This document shows, piece after piece, positions 39,929-49,283 of a stretch of DNA of 49,283 nucleotides (position 1 is the first letter of the stretch; every line of letters starts with the position of its first letter). The notes beneath the pieces were generated by a model that did no database searches, was not told where the DNA came from, and worked only from the letters and a program-made list of their open reading frames with translations. The position numbers and the translations under genes are program-made. The DNA is from Anaerococcus sp. (GTDB lineage: Bacteria; Bacillota; Clostridia; Tissierellales; Peptoniphilaceae). The DNA lies in the NCBI GenBank assembly GCA_022780515.1, contig JALEUV010000024.1, forward strand, positions 80,793-130,075. Direction: 5' to 3'.

Positions 39929-42049
39929 ATGGTAGAAGTTATAAAGAAGGATGGGAGAAGAATCCCCTTTAATAAAAACAATACAATAAATTCAATAAAA
40001 AACTCTATGAATGATCCATCAGGATTTTTTGTCTCAAATCAGGCAGAAGAAATAACTGATCATATTGGAGATATAATTAAAGATAAAGACCAAGTATCGA
40101 CAAAAGAAATTGCTGAAATGGTAATTGATGGGCTTAAGGAAAGAAATAATTTAGCGACAGCAGAAGTTTATGGGTCCTATAAGTCAATCCTTTCTTACAA
40201 GAAGAAGGTAAATACGTCTGATGATGATATCCTAGGACTTTTAAACCAAACCAATATCGAAGTCATGGATGAAAATTCTAACAAAAATGCCTTAATAGCA
40301 TCAACTCAAAGGGACCTTATAGCAGGGGAAGCTGCAAAAGACATAGCCAAGAGAAAACTCATTCCCCAAGACCTAGTAGAGGCCCACGAATCAGGAGCCA
40401 TACATATCCATGACCTAGACTACCTAATCCAGCCAATATTTAACTGTTGCCTGGTAAATATGAAGGATATGCTAGATAATGGAACTGTTGTCAATGGAAA
40501 ACTTATCGAAAGCCCTAAGTCTTTCCAAGTAGCCTGTAATGTTATGACTCAAATCATAGCACAGATAGCTAGTAACCAATATGGTGGCCAGTCTATAAAT
40601 ATTTCTTGCCTAAGTCCCTACCTTAAAAAATCCTACGAAAAAAACCTAGACCTAGCTAGAAAGACCCTGGGAGACGAGGACTTAGCAAAAGATATGGCAG
40701 AGGCCCTTACAAAAAAGGACCTAGAGTCAGGTATACAAACTATCCAATATCAAATAAATACCCTCATGACCAGCAACGGTCAATCACCCTTTGTTACCCT
40801 CTTCATGCACACAGACGAAAAGGATGAGAACCTCGACCAAACTGTGAAGATTATAGAAGAAATACTAAATCAAAGGATAGAGGGAATCAAAAACGAACAG
40901 GGAGTCTATGTTACTCCAGCCTTTCCTAAGTTAATCTATGTCCTAGATGAAAACAATATAAACAAGGACTCAAAATATTTTTACTTAACAGAGCTTGCAG
41001 CCAAATGCACAGCTAAGAGGATGTATCCAGACTATATTAGTGCCAAGATTATGAGGGAAAATTACGAGGGAAATGTATTTTCTCCTATGGGCTGTAGGGC
41101 CTTCTTGCCTCCTTACAAGGATGAAAAGGGAGACTACAAGTTCGATGGTAGGTTCAATATGGGCGTTTGTACCATAAACCTCCCTCAAATAGGAATCCTC
41201 GCTAGGGGAGACTATGATAAGTTCTTTGAAATCCTAGACAAAAGGCTAGAATTAGTTAAGAGAGTTGGCCTTCTTAGGTATAACCACTTATCCAAGGTAA
41301 CAGCAGACTCATCTCCTATCCACTTTAGGCATGGAGCCATAGCAAGACTTAATAGTGGGGAATCTATAAAGCCCCTCCTTGAAAATGGTTATGCGACTGT
41401 AACAATTGGCTATATCGGTATCTATGAAGCAAGCATCCTAGTTACTGGCAAGTCCCATACTAGCAAGATTGGTCACGACTTTGCTATGAAAATAATGGAT
41501 GTACTCAATAAGAAAAAAGAAGAATGGTCCAAGGAATATGGGATAGCCTATGCAGTGTATGGCACACCTGCAGAGAATTTAACTCACAGGTTTGCATCAA
41601 TTGATAAGAAAAGATTTGGCTCAATTGAAAATGTCACTGACAAGGGATTTTATACCAATTCCTTCCATGTGGATGTTAGGGAAGAGATATCGGTCTTTGA
41701 TAAGTTTGACTTAGAGGCTGACTTCCAAAACCTATCTACTGGTGGATGCATATCCTATGCAGAAATACCTAATATGACTAACAATATCGAAGCCCTATTG
41801 ACCATGATAAGGTATATCTACGACCATATCCAATATGCTGAGTTTAATACCAAAAGCGATTATTGTGGAGAGTGTGGCTATGATGGAGAAATCCTCCTAG
41901 ATGATGATAATAACTGGTATTGCCCAAACTGTGGCAACAGAGATAGGAATACCCTTACAGTAGTCAGAAGAACCTGCGGCTATCTTGGAGAAAATTTCTG
42001 GAATGAGGGTAAGACCAAGGAAATAAAGGCCAGGGTTCTTCATATATGA
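39929..42049 (+). CDS. nrdD: Anaerobic ribonucleoside-triphosphate reductase
   Basis: ATP-cone N-terminus, C-terminal zinc cysteines (CGECGYDG..CPNCGNRD) and glycyl radical motif RRTCGYLG. Confidence 0.96.
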   Translation: MVEVIKKDGRRIPFNKNNTINSIKNSMNDPSGFFVSNQAEEITDHIGDIIKDKDQVSTKEIAEMVIDGLKERNNLATAEVYGSYKSILSYKKKVNTSDDDILGLLNQTNIEVMDENSNKNALIASTQRDLIAGEAAKDIAKRKLIPQDLVEAHESGAIHIHDLDYLIQPIFNCCLVNMKDMLDNGTVVNGKLIESPKSFQVACNVMTQIIAQIASNQYGGQSINISCLSPYLKKSYEKNLDLARKTLGDEDLAKDMAEALTKKDLESGIQTIQYQINTLMTSNGQSPFVTLFMHTDEKDENLDQTVKIIEEILNQRIEGIKNEQGVYVTPAFPKLIYVLDENNINKDSKYFYLTELAAKCTAKRMYPDYISAKIMRENYEGNVFSPMGCRAFLPPYKDEKGDYKFDGRFNMGVCTINLPQIGILARGDYDKFFEILDKRLELVKRVGLLRYNHLSKVTADSSPIHFRHGAIARLNSGESIKPLLENGYATVTIGYIGIYEASILVTGKSHTSKIGHDFAMKIMDVLNKKKEEWSKEYGIAYAVYGTPAENLTHRFASIDKKRFGSIENVTDKGFYTNSFHVDVREEISVFDKFDLEADFQNLSTGGCISYAEIPNMTNNIEALLTMIRYIYDHIQYAEFNTKSDYCGECGYDGEILLDDDNNWYCPNCGNRDRNTLTVVRRTCGYLGENFWNEGKTKEIKARVLHI

Positions 42050-42546
42050 ACTATGGACAAATAAGAAAATACGATGTAGCAAACGGGCCAGGGATTAGGA
42101 CGAGCTTTTTTCTAACTGGCTGCGACCGTAATTGCAAGAATTGCTTCAATAGGGACTATATGGACTTTAATTATGGAAAGGTCTGGGATGAGCTTGCCAG
42201 TTCAAAAATTATAGACTACCTAGCCCTTGACGAAGTAGAGGGCCTTACTGTCCTTGGTGGAGAGCCCTTTGAAAATATTCTAGGACTAAGTGAAGTAATT
42301 AAAAAGATAAGAAAATATAGCCAAAAGTCTATATGGGTCTATACTGGCTTTACCTACGAAGTCCTCGCCAATATCCCCCTAGCTAGGAGGCTCTTAGAGC
42401 AAATAGACGTCCTAGTCGATGGAGAATTTATTGAAGAGAAGAAGGATTTAAAACTCAAATTTAGGGGTTCATCCAACCAAAGAATAATAGATGTAAGAAA
42501 AAGTTTAGCTTCTGATGAAATAATATGGTTAGATGGGTATAAATAA
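42046..42546 (+). CDS. nrdG: Anaerobic ribonucleotide reductase activating protein
   Basis: Radical SAM CDRNCKNCFN, GGEPFE; overlaps nrdD end. Confidence 0.95.
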   Translation: MNYGQIRKYDVANGPGIRTSFFLTGCDRNCKNCFNRDYMDFNYGKVWDELASSKIIDYLALDEVEGLTVLGGEPFENILGLSEVIKKIRKYSQKSIWVYTGFTYEVLANIPLARRLLEQIDVLVDGEFIEEKKDLKLKFRGSSNQRIIDVRKSLASDEIIWLDGYK

Positions 42547-42569
42547 TCATATAAAAGTAAGGAGGCATT

Positions 42570-43154
42570 ATGACTGAAAAAAGAAAAAATAAATTTTCTG
42601 CTGTACTTATAGTTATTATTGTAGCAGTAGTGGCTATCATTGCCATAACAGTTCCAACTTATAACAACCTTGCTACAAGTAGGGAAGAAGTCAACAAGTC
42701 CTATGCACAAGTAGAAAATGTTGTTCAAAGAAGGGCTGACCTAATACCAAACCTTGTAAATACCGTAAAGGGCTATACAGACCACGAAAGTGAAACCCTA
42801 GAAGCTGTAACCAATGCAAGGGCAGGGGTTAGTGAAGCTGATTCTCCAGAAGAGCTTGCAGAAGCGAATGAAGCTGTTAGTAGAGCTATAGGAGATATAA
42901 ATGTAGTGGTAGAGAGGTATCCAGAACTTAAGGCAGACACCCAATTTGTTGCCTTGATGGATGAGATATCAGGATCAGAAAACAGGATATCTGTAGAGAG
43001 GAAAAACTATAACGAAGCTGTCCAAGCCTATAACTCAAAACTTGTAAGATTTCCAACAAACCTTATAGGAAATATAACAGGCTTTGATGAAGCTGAATAC
43101 TTTAAGGCTGACGAAAGTGCAAAAGAAGCGCCAGTTGTAGATTTTAATAACTAG
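42570..43154 (+). CDS. lemA: LemA family protein
   Basis: N-terminal TM; NNLATSREEVNKSYAQVENVVQRRADLIPNLVNTVKGY. Confidence 0.95.
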   Translation: MTEKRKNKFSAVLIVIIVAVVAIIAITVPTYNNLATSREEVNKSYAQVENVVQRRADLIPNLVNTVKGYTDHESETLEAVTNARAGVSEADSPEELAEANEAVSRAIGDINVVVERYPELKADTQFVALMDEISGSENRISVERKNYNEAVQAYNSKLVRFPTNLIGNITGFDEAEYFKADESAKEAPVVDFNN

Positions 43155-43162
43155 GTGATTAC

Positions 43163-43993
43163 ATGACAAAAAATAGGGCAATCAAATTAAGCCTTCTTAG
43201 CCTATTGCTAATAATTTTCTTGCCAAGCCTCGCTCTTGCAAGAGATTTAAAGGAAGAGGTTAGAGAATACTACTATGATGAGCTTGATATATTAGATGAT
43301 GAAACCAAAGCTCATATCATCAAAGTAAATAAAGAAATCGAGACCAAGACAGGCTCTCAAGTCCTAGTAATGAGTCTAGATAACCCTGATGGATTAGAAG
43401 CCCTAGATTATGGAACTACAATCTTTAATGACCTTAATATAGGGGATAAAGATAAAGACAACGGAGCCTTGATCTTATTCTTGGAAGATAAGAATGCTGA
43501 TAAGAGGCAGGTAGCTATAGTAACTGGCTACGGTCTAGAAGGTAGGCTAAACGATAGTAAGGTCGGTAGGATAATCGATAATTTTATGATGGATTCCTTC
43601 AAAGATGGAGACTATTCACTAGGCCTTAAGGAAGGATTCAATGCAGTAATAGCTGAGATTGCCACAGAATATGGAGTAGAACTCAATGGAGATTATAGCT
43701 ACTACCAAGATAATATGGAAGATAATACCTTTGCTACGATAATAGGAGCAGTATTTATAATCTTTACCTTCTTTTTTATGCTTAGTCTATTTTCTAGTCG
43801 AAATCGTGGCAGGAGGATCTACCGTAGGGGTGGATATTATCCTGGAACTTATTGGACCCTTTTTAATAACCTTGATGATGACGATGACTACGATGATGAT
43901 TCATTCTCCTCATGGTCGGGCTGGTCATCTGGTGGAAGCTTCTCTGGTGGAGGAGGTAGCTCCGGTGGAGGAGGCGCTAGCAGGTCCTTCTAA
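43163..43993 (+). CDS. TPM domain (YgcG/TLP18.3) membrane protein
   Basis: Signal peptide, TPM domain, TM, C-terminal SSGGSFSGGGGSSGGGGASRSF. Confidence 0.92.
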   Translation: MTKNRAIKLSLLSLLLIIFLPSLALARDLKEEVREYYYDELDILDDETKAHIIKVNKEIETKTGSQVLVMSLDNPDGLEALDYGTTIFNDLNIGDKDKDNGALILFLEDKNADKRQVAIVTGYGLEGRLNDSKVGRIIDNFMMDSFKDGDYSLGLKEGFNAVIAEIATEYGVELNGDYSYYQDNMEDNTFATIIGAVFIIFTFFFMLSLFSSRNRGRRIYRRGGYYPGTYWTLFNNLDDDDDYDDDSFSSWSGWSSGGSFSGGGGSSGGGGASRSF

Positions 43994-43998
43994 TAAAA

Positions 43999-44038
43999 AA
44001 GCTCTTGTAAGAATTAACTTACAAGGGCTTAATTTTTT
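43999..44038. terminator. Bidirectional terminator between convergent genes
   Basis: AAGCTCTTGTAAG-AATTAA-CTTACAAGGGCTT with flanking A and T tracts. Confidence 0.8.
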
Positions 44039-44801
44039 ATTCTTCGACTAACTTATTATCAAATAAGAAGCCTTGCCTTTTGGCAGTTTCAAACATCTTT
44101 GGTCTATTAAAGATGGCACTTCCTTGTTTTTTAGGTATTTGGGAAGTGAAGCTTTCACTTTTTTTGCCATTATTTCTTAGATCATAATAATTTTCCATCT
44201 CATTATCATATGCTTTTAAAGAATCAACATAACTATCGAACTTTTCATAAGAATTTTCAAAAACTTTAAGATCCTTAGGGAGTCTAGGTTTTAATTGGGG
44301 ATCTTGGTTAGGGTAGCCAAAACCTAGGCCAACTGCAGGGAAGGTATACTTTGGTAAGTTAAGTAGTTCTATTACCCTTGCATCATCGTTGTGGATATTG
44401 CCATAGTAATTAGTCCCAAGGCCCAAGGCTTCTGCTGTTACTACGACGTTTTGAGCAGCTATCATTGAGTCTGAGAAACCTTGCATAAAGGAATCAAAGT
44501 CTAACATCAAATCATTTTCGAGGCCCTTCTCCTTAGCTACATTATAATTTCTATAAAGGTCAACTACAAAGATCCATATCTCAGGTGCCCTAGCCACATA
44601 AGGCTGATTGCCTATTTTTGAAAGCTCATCCTTTATCTTTTGGTCAGTTATTCTAATAATTGAAGATAATTGTAAGCCATTACTACTTGCAGTATGGATG
44701 GCAACCTCCATCAACTTATTTATGATATCATCTTCTACCTTTTCATCCTTAAATTCCCTAATGGTTCTGTGACTTAAAGCCAAATCAACTATATTTTCCA
44801 T
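44037..44801 (-). CDS. Nitroreductase family / NADPH-dependent oxidoreductase
   Basis: SHRTIREFKDEKV, AAQNVVVTAEALGLGTNYYGNI, VGLGFGYP. Confidence 0.9.
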   Translation of the reverse strand: MENIVDLALSHRTIREFKDEKVEDDIINKLMEVAIHTASSNGLQLSSIIRITDQKIKDELSKIGNQPYVARAPEIWIFVVDLYRNYNVAKEKGLENDLMLDFDSFMQGFSDSMIAAQNVVVTAEALGLGTNYYGNIHNDDARVIELLNLPKYTFPAVGLGFGYPNQDPQLKPRLPKDLKVFENSYEKFDSYVDSLKAYDNEMENYYDLRNNGKKSESFTSQIPKKQGSAIFNRPKMFETAKRQGFLFDNKLVEE

Positions 44802-44977
44802 AGAAGCTCCTTTCTTTTACTAGACATATACCCAAGAAGCTAGAAAATCAACGTAAAATTAACCTTTAGTTAAAATATAAAAATAAAAATTCTTCAAGAT
44901 ATTTGTATAATCAAAGTACATTCCCTAAAAATGGTCTATACCTGGCTCTTGTGTTATAATTTATTTAGGTGATATAT

Positions 44978-47320
44978 ATGCTAGTAAAAACTTCTGTCAG
45001 AAATTTAATAGAATATGTTATGAGGTCTGGTGACATAGATACAAGTTTTAGAGATAATCAAAGGATGTTAAAGGGCATTAGGGCCCACCAAAAAATCCAG
45101 GCTTCCTATGGGAAAAATTATACCAAGGAATATTCCCTAAAAAATACGACAAGTTTGGGTGGAGTGGACTTTGAGGTAGAGGGAAGGGCCGATGGCATCA
45201 TTAAGGAAGGCAAGGCCTATACTATCGATGAGATAAAGTCAACTACAAGACCACTCGAGGATATTGATGGAGAAAATAAACTCCACTGGGCCCAAGCCAA
45301 GTGCTATGCCTATTTCTTTTCCTCTGATAAAAATCTCGAAAATATTTCTATTACCCTTACCTATGTTTCTACAGAAGATTATACAAGTAAGATTTTTAAA
45401 AAAGATTTTAATTTTGATGACCTAGAAAAATTTTACTTAGGCCTTTTAAGTGAGTACTTAAACTTTTCAAAAATAATCTCAACCAACACAGATAGAAGAA
45501 ATAAGTCCTCTAAAGACCTTGCCTTTCCCTATGAGTCCTATAGGAAGGGGCAAAGGAAGATGGCAGTTGGTGTATATAGGTCTATCTTGGATGAGAAAAA
45601 TATCTTTATTGATGCTCCTACTGGGATTGGAAAGACCGTATCTTCTACCTTTCCTGCTATAAAGTCCTTGGGGGAGGACCTGACAGATAAGATATTCTAT
45701 CTTACTTCAAAGATTACAACCGGCAATGAAGCCTTAAAGGCCCTAATCCTTATGGAGGATAAGGGGCTATATATCAAGGCCCTGCAAATTATATCAAAAG
45801 AGAGAATATGTCTTAATGATGAGGTAAAATGCAATCCTCAGGACTGCCCCTTTGCCAAGGGACACTTTGATAGGGTAAATGATGCCCTAAAGGATATCCT
45901 ATCCAAGGAAAGAATTATGGATTTTGACACTATAAGGTCATATTCTGAAAAATATAGGGTCTGTCCCTTTGAATTTGAACTAGATATAGCGACATACTCA
46001 GACTTTATAATCTGTGACTATAACTATGTCTTTGATCCAAGTGTTTATCTCAAGAGATTTTTTGATGAGCTAATAGGCCGTTTCGTCTTTCTAATAGATG
46101 AAGCCCATAATCTTTTGGATAGGTCTAGAGAAATGTATTCTTTTTCCTTTACTGATGAGCAGTTTATTGAAATCAAAGAATATTTTGACCAGAAAAAGGA
46201 TAAGCTTATAATAAGAAAATTAAACAAGGTCATAGAATTTTTTGACCAAACTTACATAAAATATGGGTCAAAAGAGGTATACTATACGAGTGAACATATA
46301 GATGAAGTAGATGAAAAGCTTATAGGCCTGCAAAAGTCTATGGAAAAGTTTTTGATTGATAAAAAAGACCACCCTAAGTATGAGGAGATTTTAAACTTAT
46401 ACTTCGATATAAACAAGTACCTCAGGATATCAGATAGCTTTATGGAAGGCTTCTACAATGTTATTAGCTATGATAAGGCAAGTGGGACAAAGACCTTTGA
46501 AATAAAATGCGTAGACCCTTCAAAGATTTTGAAGGAAAAGTATAAGTATAGCAGAAGCACAGTATTCTTCTCTGCAACCCTATCGCCTATGAAGTTTTTT
46601 ATGGATATGCTAGGGGCAGGGGATAGCCTAAAACTAAGACTCGATTCGCCATTTGATAGGGAAAACTTACTCATCTTGCAGAAGTCAATCAGCACCAGGT
46701 ATAGGGATAGGCAGGAGAATATAGGAGAAATTTGCGATACGATCAACAAGTTTGTTTCATCCAAGCCTGGTAATTACTTTATATTTTTCCCTTCGTTTAC
46801 ATATCTAAAGGAAGTAGCTGAAATATACAAATATTATTATGATGATAAAATTCTAATCCAAGATTCTTCTATGAGCCAAAAGGACAGGGCCAAGTTTTTA
46901 AGGAATTTTACATGCAAGTCATCAAGGGTAGGCTTTGTAGTCTTGGGCGGGATCTTCTCCGAAGGAGTAGACCTCATAGGTGATAGGCTTATAGGTTCTA
47001 TGATAATATCTGTAGGTATGCCAGGAGTAAGCTTTGATAGAGACTTGATAATGAAGCACTTTAGTTCTAAGGGGCTTTCTGGCTTTGACTATTCCTACAC
47101 CTTTCCAGGATTAAACAAAGTTTTCCAGGCGGCTGGTAGGGTTATAAGAAGTGAGGAAGATAGGGGTATAGTTTATCTAGTTGATGATAGGTATAGGTGG
47201 GATAAGTATAGACATCTGTATCCTAGCTATTGGAAAAATATAAAATATTTAGACAAAAAAGATGAAGATCTTTCCTACATAAATAAGTTTTGGAGTAATA
47301 ATGAGAAAAAAAGAGATTAA
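44978..47320 (+). CDS. DinG/XPD-family ATP-dependent DNA helicase with N-terminal PD-(D/E)XK nuclease-like domain
   Basis: DAPTGIGKTVSSTFPAI Walker A; DEAH (LIDEAHNLLDRSREM); four FeS-type cysteines; QAAGRVIRSEEDRG; N-terminal GRADGII..YTIDEIKST..HWAQAKCYAYF. Confidence 0.88.
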   Translation: MLVKTSVRNLIEYVMRSGDIDTSFRDNQRMLKGIRAHQKIQASYGKNYTKEYSLKNTTSLGGVDFEVEGRADGIIKEGKAYTIDEIKSTTRPLEDIDGENKLHWAQAKCYAYFFSSDKNLENISITLTYVSTEDYTSKIFKKDFNFDDLEKFYLGLLSEYLNFSKIISTNTDRRNKSSKDLAFPYESYRKGQRKMAVGVYRSILDEKNIFIDAPTGIGKTVSSTFPAIKSLGEDLTDKIFYLTSKITTGNEALKALILMEDKGLYIKALQIISKERICLNDEVKCNPQDCPFAKGHFDRVNDALKDILSKERIMDFDTIRSYSEKYRVCPFEFELDIATYSDFIICDYNYVFDPSVYLKRFFDELIGRFVFLIDEAHNLLDRSREMYSFSFTDEQFIEIKEYFDQKKDKLIIRKLNKVIEFFDQTYIKYGSKEVYYTSEHIDEVDEKLIGLQKSMEKFLIDKKDHPKYEEILNLYFDINKYLRISDSFMEGFYNVISYDKASGTKTFEIKCVDPSKILKEKYKYSRSTVFFSATLSPMKFFMDMLGAGDSLKLRLDSPFDRENLLILQKSISTRYRDRQENIGEICDTINKFVSSKPGNYFIFFPSFTYLKEVAEIYKYYYDDKILIQDSSMSQKDRAKFLRNFTCKSSRVGFVVLGGIFSEGVDLIGDRLIGSMIISVGMPGVSFDRDLIMKHFSSKGLSGFDYSYTFPGLNKVFQAAGRVIRSEEDRGIVYLVDDRYRWDKYRHLYPSYWKNIKYLDKKDEDLSYINKFWSNNEKKRD

Positions 47321-48671
47321 AGAAATAAAGATAGAAAATATGAAATACCCAAATATTTCCCAGGGCTATGATGAAAATGGCAGGCTCTATGAATTTAAGG
47401 GAGGCATACTCGGACAAAAAGTTAGGGTAAAGAGTCAAAAAAAGAATAAGATCAGGGTCAAGGCCAAGTACCTAGACCTTCTTGACCATTCCTACCTCGA
47501 AAATAATACTAGCCATTGCCCGAATGCTGATATTTGTGGAGGATGTGCTTACCAAAAACTAGCCTACGAAACAGAGCTAATGGTCAAATCTAAGATGGTA
47601 AAGGACCTAATAAGAGAAAATGACATAGATATTGAAGGTGATATAAGAATTAACCAAGCCCCTAAAAATACCGGCTATAGGAACAAGATGGAATACACCT
47701 TCGGAGATAGGGTTAAGGGAGGAGAACTAATCCTAGGTCTTCATAGGCAAAATAGGTTCTATGAAATAGTAAATCCTATAGATTGTAACATAATCGATGA
47801 AGACTTTAATACAATTAGGTCTGAAGTTCAAAAATACTTTAGAGAGAGAAAGACTTCATTCTACCACAAAAACACCCACGAGGGCCTACTAAGGCACTTA
47901 ATAATAAGAAAGGCCCATTATACTGGTGAAATTATGGTAGTCCTAGTCACAAGCAGTGATGAAAGCTTTGATGAGATTAGACAAAAACTCTTTGTAAACT
48001 TCCTCTTGGATATAAAGACCAAGGGACAAATTGTATCAGTCTTCCATGTTATAAATGATTCAGTTGCTGATGCTGTGGTTGTTGAAGATATCAAGCTCTT
48101 ATATGGCAAAGAATATATAACAGAGCTTATGCTAGACCTCAAATTTAACATATCTCCCTTCTCCTTCTTCCAACCAAATGTCTACACAGCCCAAAAACTC
48201 TACCAAAAGGCCTTTGACCTAGCTGGTGTAGATGAGTCCATGGATGTCCTTGACCTATATTCAGGAACAGGAACCATAACCCAAGTTATGGCAAGTAAGG
48301 CCAAATCAGCGACAGGCATAGAAATAGTAAAAGAAGCAGTGGATAAGGCTTGGGAAAATGCAAAATTAAATGGGATCGACAACATCAACTTCTTGTGTGG
48401 GGATGTCTTAGAAGAAATAGAAAAAGTAGGAGATCAATTCGACCTAGTAGTCCTAGACCCGCCAAGGGCAGGAATAAACCCAAAGGCCCTAGAGAAAATC
48501 CTAAAAATCCAAGCAAACAAATTTGTCTACATCTCCTGCAACCCAAAAACCCAAATGGAAAACCTAAAAGACTTCATAAAAGCAGGCTTTGAAATAAAAG
48601 ACTTCGAAATCTTCGACCAATTCCCAAGATCAAGACACGTGGAAGCTATAGCGTTGATACAAAAGATATAA
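47301..48671 (+). CDS. rlmD: 23S rRNA (uracil-5-)-methyltransferase RlmD/RumA family
   Basis: CPNADICGGCAYQKL FeS motif, DLYSGTGTITQVMA, LDPPRAGINPKALEKI, YISCNPKT. Confidence 0.93.
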   Translation: MRKKEIKEIKIENMKYPNISQGYDENGRLYEFKGGILGQKVRVKSQKKNKIRVKAKYLDLLDHSYLENNTSHCPNADICGGCAYQKLAYETELMVKSKMVKDLIRENDIDIEGDIRINQAPKNTGYRNKMEYTFGDRVKGGELILGLHRQNRFYEIVNPIDCNIIDEDFNTIRSEVQKYFRERKTSFYHKNTHEGLLRHLIIRKAHYTGEIMVVLVTSSDESFDEIRQKLFVNFLLDIKTKGQIVSVFHVINDSVADAVVVEDIKLLYGKEYITELMLDLKFNISPFSFFQPNVYTAQKLYQKAFDLAGVDESMDVLDLYSGTGTITQVMASKAKSATGIEIVKEAVDKAWENAKLNGIDNINFLCGDVLEEIEKVGDQFDLVVLDPPRAGINPKALEKILKIQANKFVYISCNPKTQMENLKDFIKAGFEIKDFEIFDQFPRSRHVEAIALIQKI

Positions 48672-48858
48672 ATTTAGAAATTCTGCATTTCAAGCAGTTT
48701 TATAAGCATTTTGTCTTCGATAAAGATGAAGAAGGATACGTCAAAAATACTCAAAAAAACTACATGGACGTAAGAGTAGTTTTAAGACTGGTATGAGGAA
48801 ACACAAAAAAAATAATTAACTCATTTTGGAGACTGTGTAAAATTTTGTGTATAGAAAG

Positions 48859-48892
48859 CTCCTGATTAGGGTAAGTAAAAACTAATCAGGAG
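48859..48892 (+). promoter_or_regulatory. Inverted repeat covering transposase Shine-Dalgarno
   Basis: CTCCTGATTAG (48859-48869) / CTAATCAGGAG (48882-48892), perfect 11-bp arms; SD AGGAGG at 48888-48893. Confidence 0.75.
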
Positions 48893-48900
48893 GAATTTTT

Positions 48901-49283
48901 ATGCCAAGAAAAAGACCAGAGACGAAAAGAAGTAAAATAGCAAAAATGTTAATTGAAGAATATCAGCCTCAAAGTGCACAAGATATTCAAGAAGCACTAA
49001 AAGCTCTTTTAGGCGATACAATGGAAGAGCTATTAAAAGCAGAATTGGATGAGCATTTAGACTATGAATATGGAGAAAAACCACTATCCTTAAATACAAG
49101 AAACGGCACAAGTAAAAAAACAGTTAGATCATCTTATGGAAACATAGATTTAAACATACCAAGAGATAGAGAAGGCACCTTCGAGCCACAAGCATTAAGA
49201 AAGTATACCCTACAGGGCACAAGCTGAAAAAGACATATCAAACATAGAAAATCAGATAATATCTATGTACGGGAAAGCAATAC
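48901..49283 (+). pseudogene. IS256-family transposase, apparently disrupted (stop at 49227), continues beyond window
   Basis: MPRKRPETKRSKIAKMLIEEYQPQSAQDIQEALKALLGDTMEELLKAELDEHLDYEYG...NIPRDREGTFEPQALRKY; homologous frame EKDISNIENQIISMYGKAI resumes at 49226. Confidence 0.7.

Larger units (their letters stand above)
48829..49283 (+). mobile_element. IS256-family insertion sequence, left end (runs off window)
   Basis: Terminal-repeat-like GGAGACTGTGTAAAATTTTGTGTA followed by IS256-type transposase N-terminus. Confidence 0.8.

Noticed and set aside
48350-48592. 80-aa ORF inside rlmD
   Set aside because: Lys/Pro/Arg-rich out-of-frame translation of rlmD; artefact.
1-49283. CRISPR arrays, tRNA/rRNA genes, prophage or defence islands
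   Set aside because: No regularly spaced direct repeats, no recognisable tRNA/rRNA sequence and no phage/defence gene cluster seen by eye; a tRNAscan/CRISPRCasFinder run would be decisive.

Overview
Low-GC Firmicutes chromosome segment, probably Peptoniphilaceae/Anaerococcus-like judging from gene content and codon usage (inference). Most of it is densely packed housekeeping genes: the C-terminal part of pyruvate:ferredoxin oxidoreductase; asp23/fakA-like/recG/rsmD/coaD; tmcAL; efp; asp23/nusB/xseAB/ispA/argR/recN/nudix/scpAB/rluB/yhiN-like/cmk/plsC/ispH-rpsA/miaB; a V/A-type ATPase operon (C, I, K, F, E, A, B, D); a SCIFF ranthipeptide locus whose 49-aa precursor is absent from the supplied ORF track; an Orn/Lys/Arg decarboxylase; LCP protein; apt; cbpA-like dnaJ/clpB; nrdDG; lemA/TPM; nitroreductase; a PD-(D/E)XK-XPD/DinG-like helicase; rlmD; and the left end of an IS256-type element. 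The most unusual feature is the V-ATPase subunit I gene. It appears to be split by one in-frame stop with SD-preceded TTG re-initiation, and the first half ends in a ~110-aa coiled coil resembling peripheral-stalk subunit G/H. No separate G/H gene is seen in the operon. Other notable items are a dedicated promoter and terminator around the SCIFF precursor gene, a short subunit F apparently lacking its C-terminal helix, a CtsR operator on dnaJ-clpB, an NrdR-like box before nrdD, and an IS transposase whose SD lies in a perfect 11-bp hairpin and whose ORF is broken by an apparent 19-bp insertion. All family calls are from reading the translations; no database search was run.
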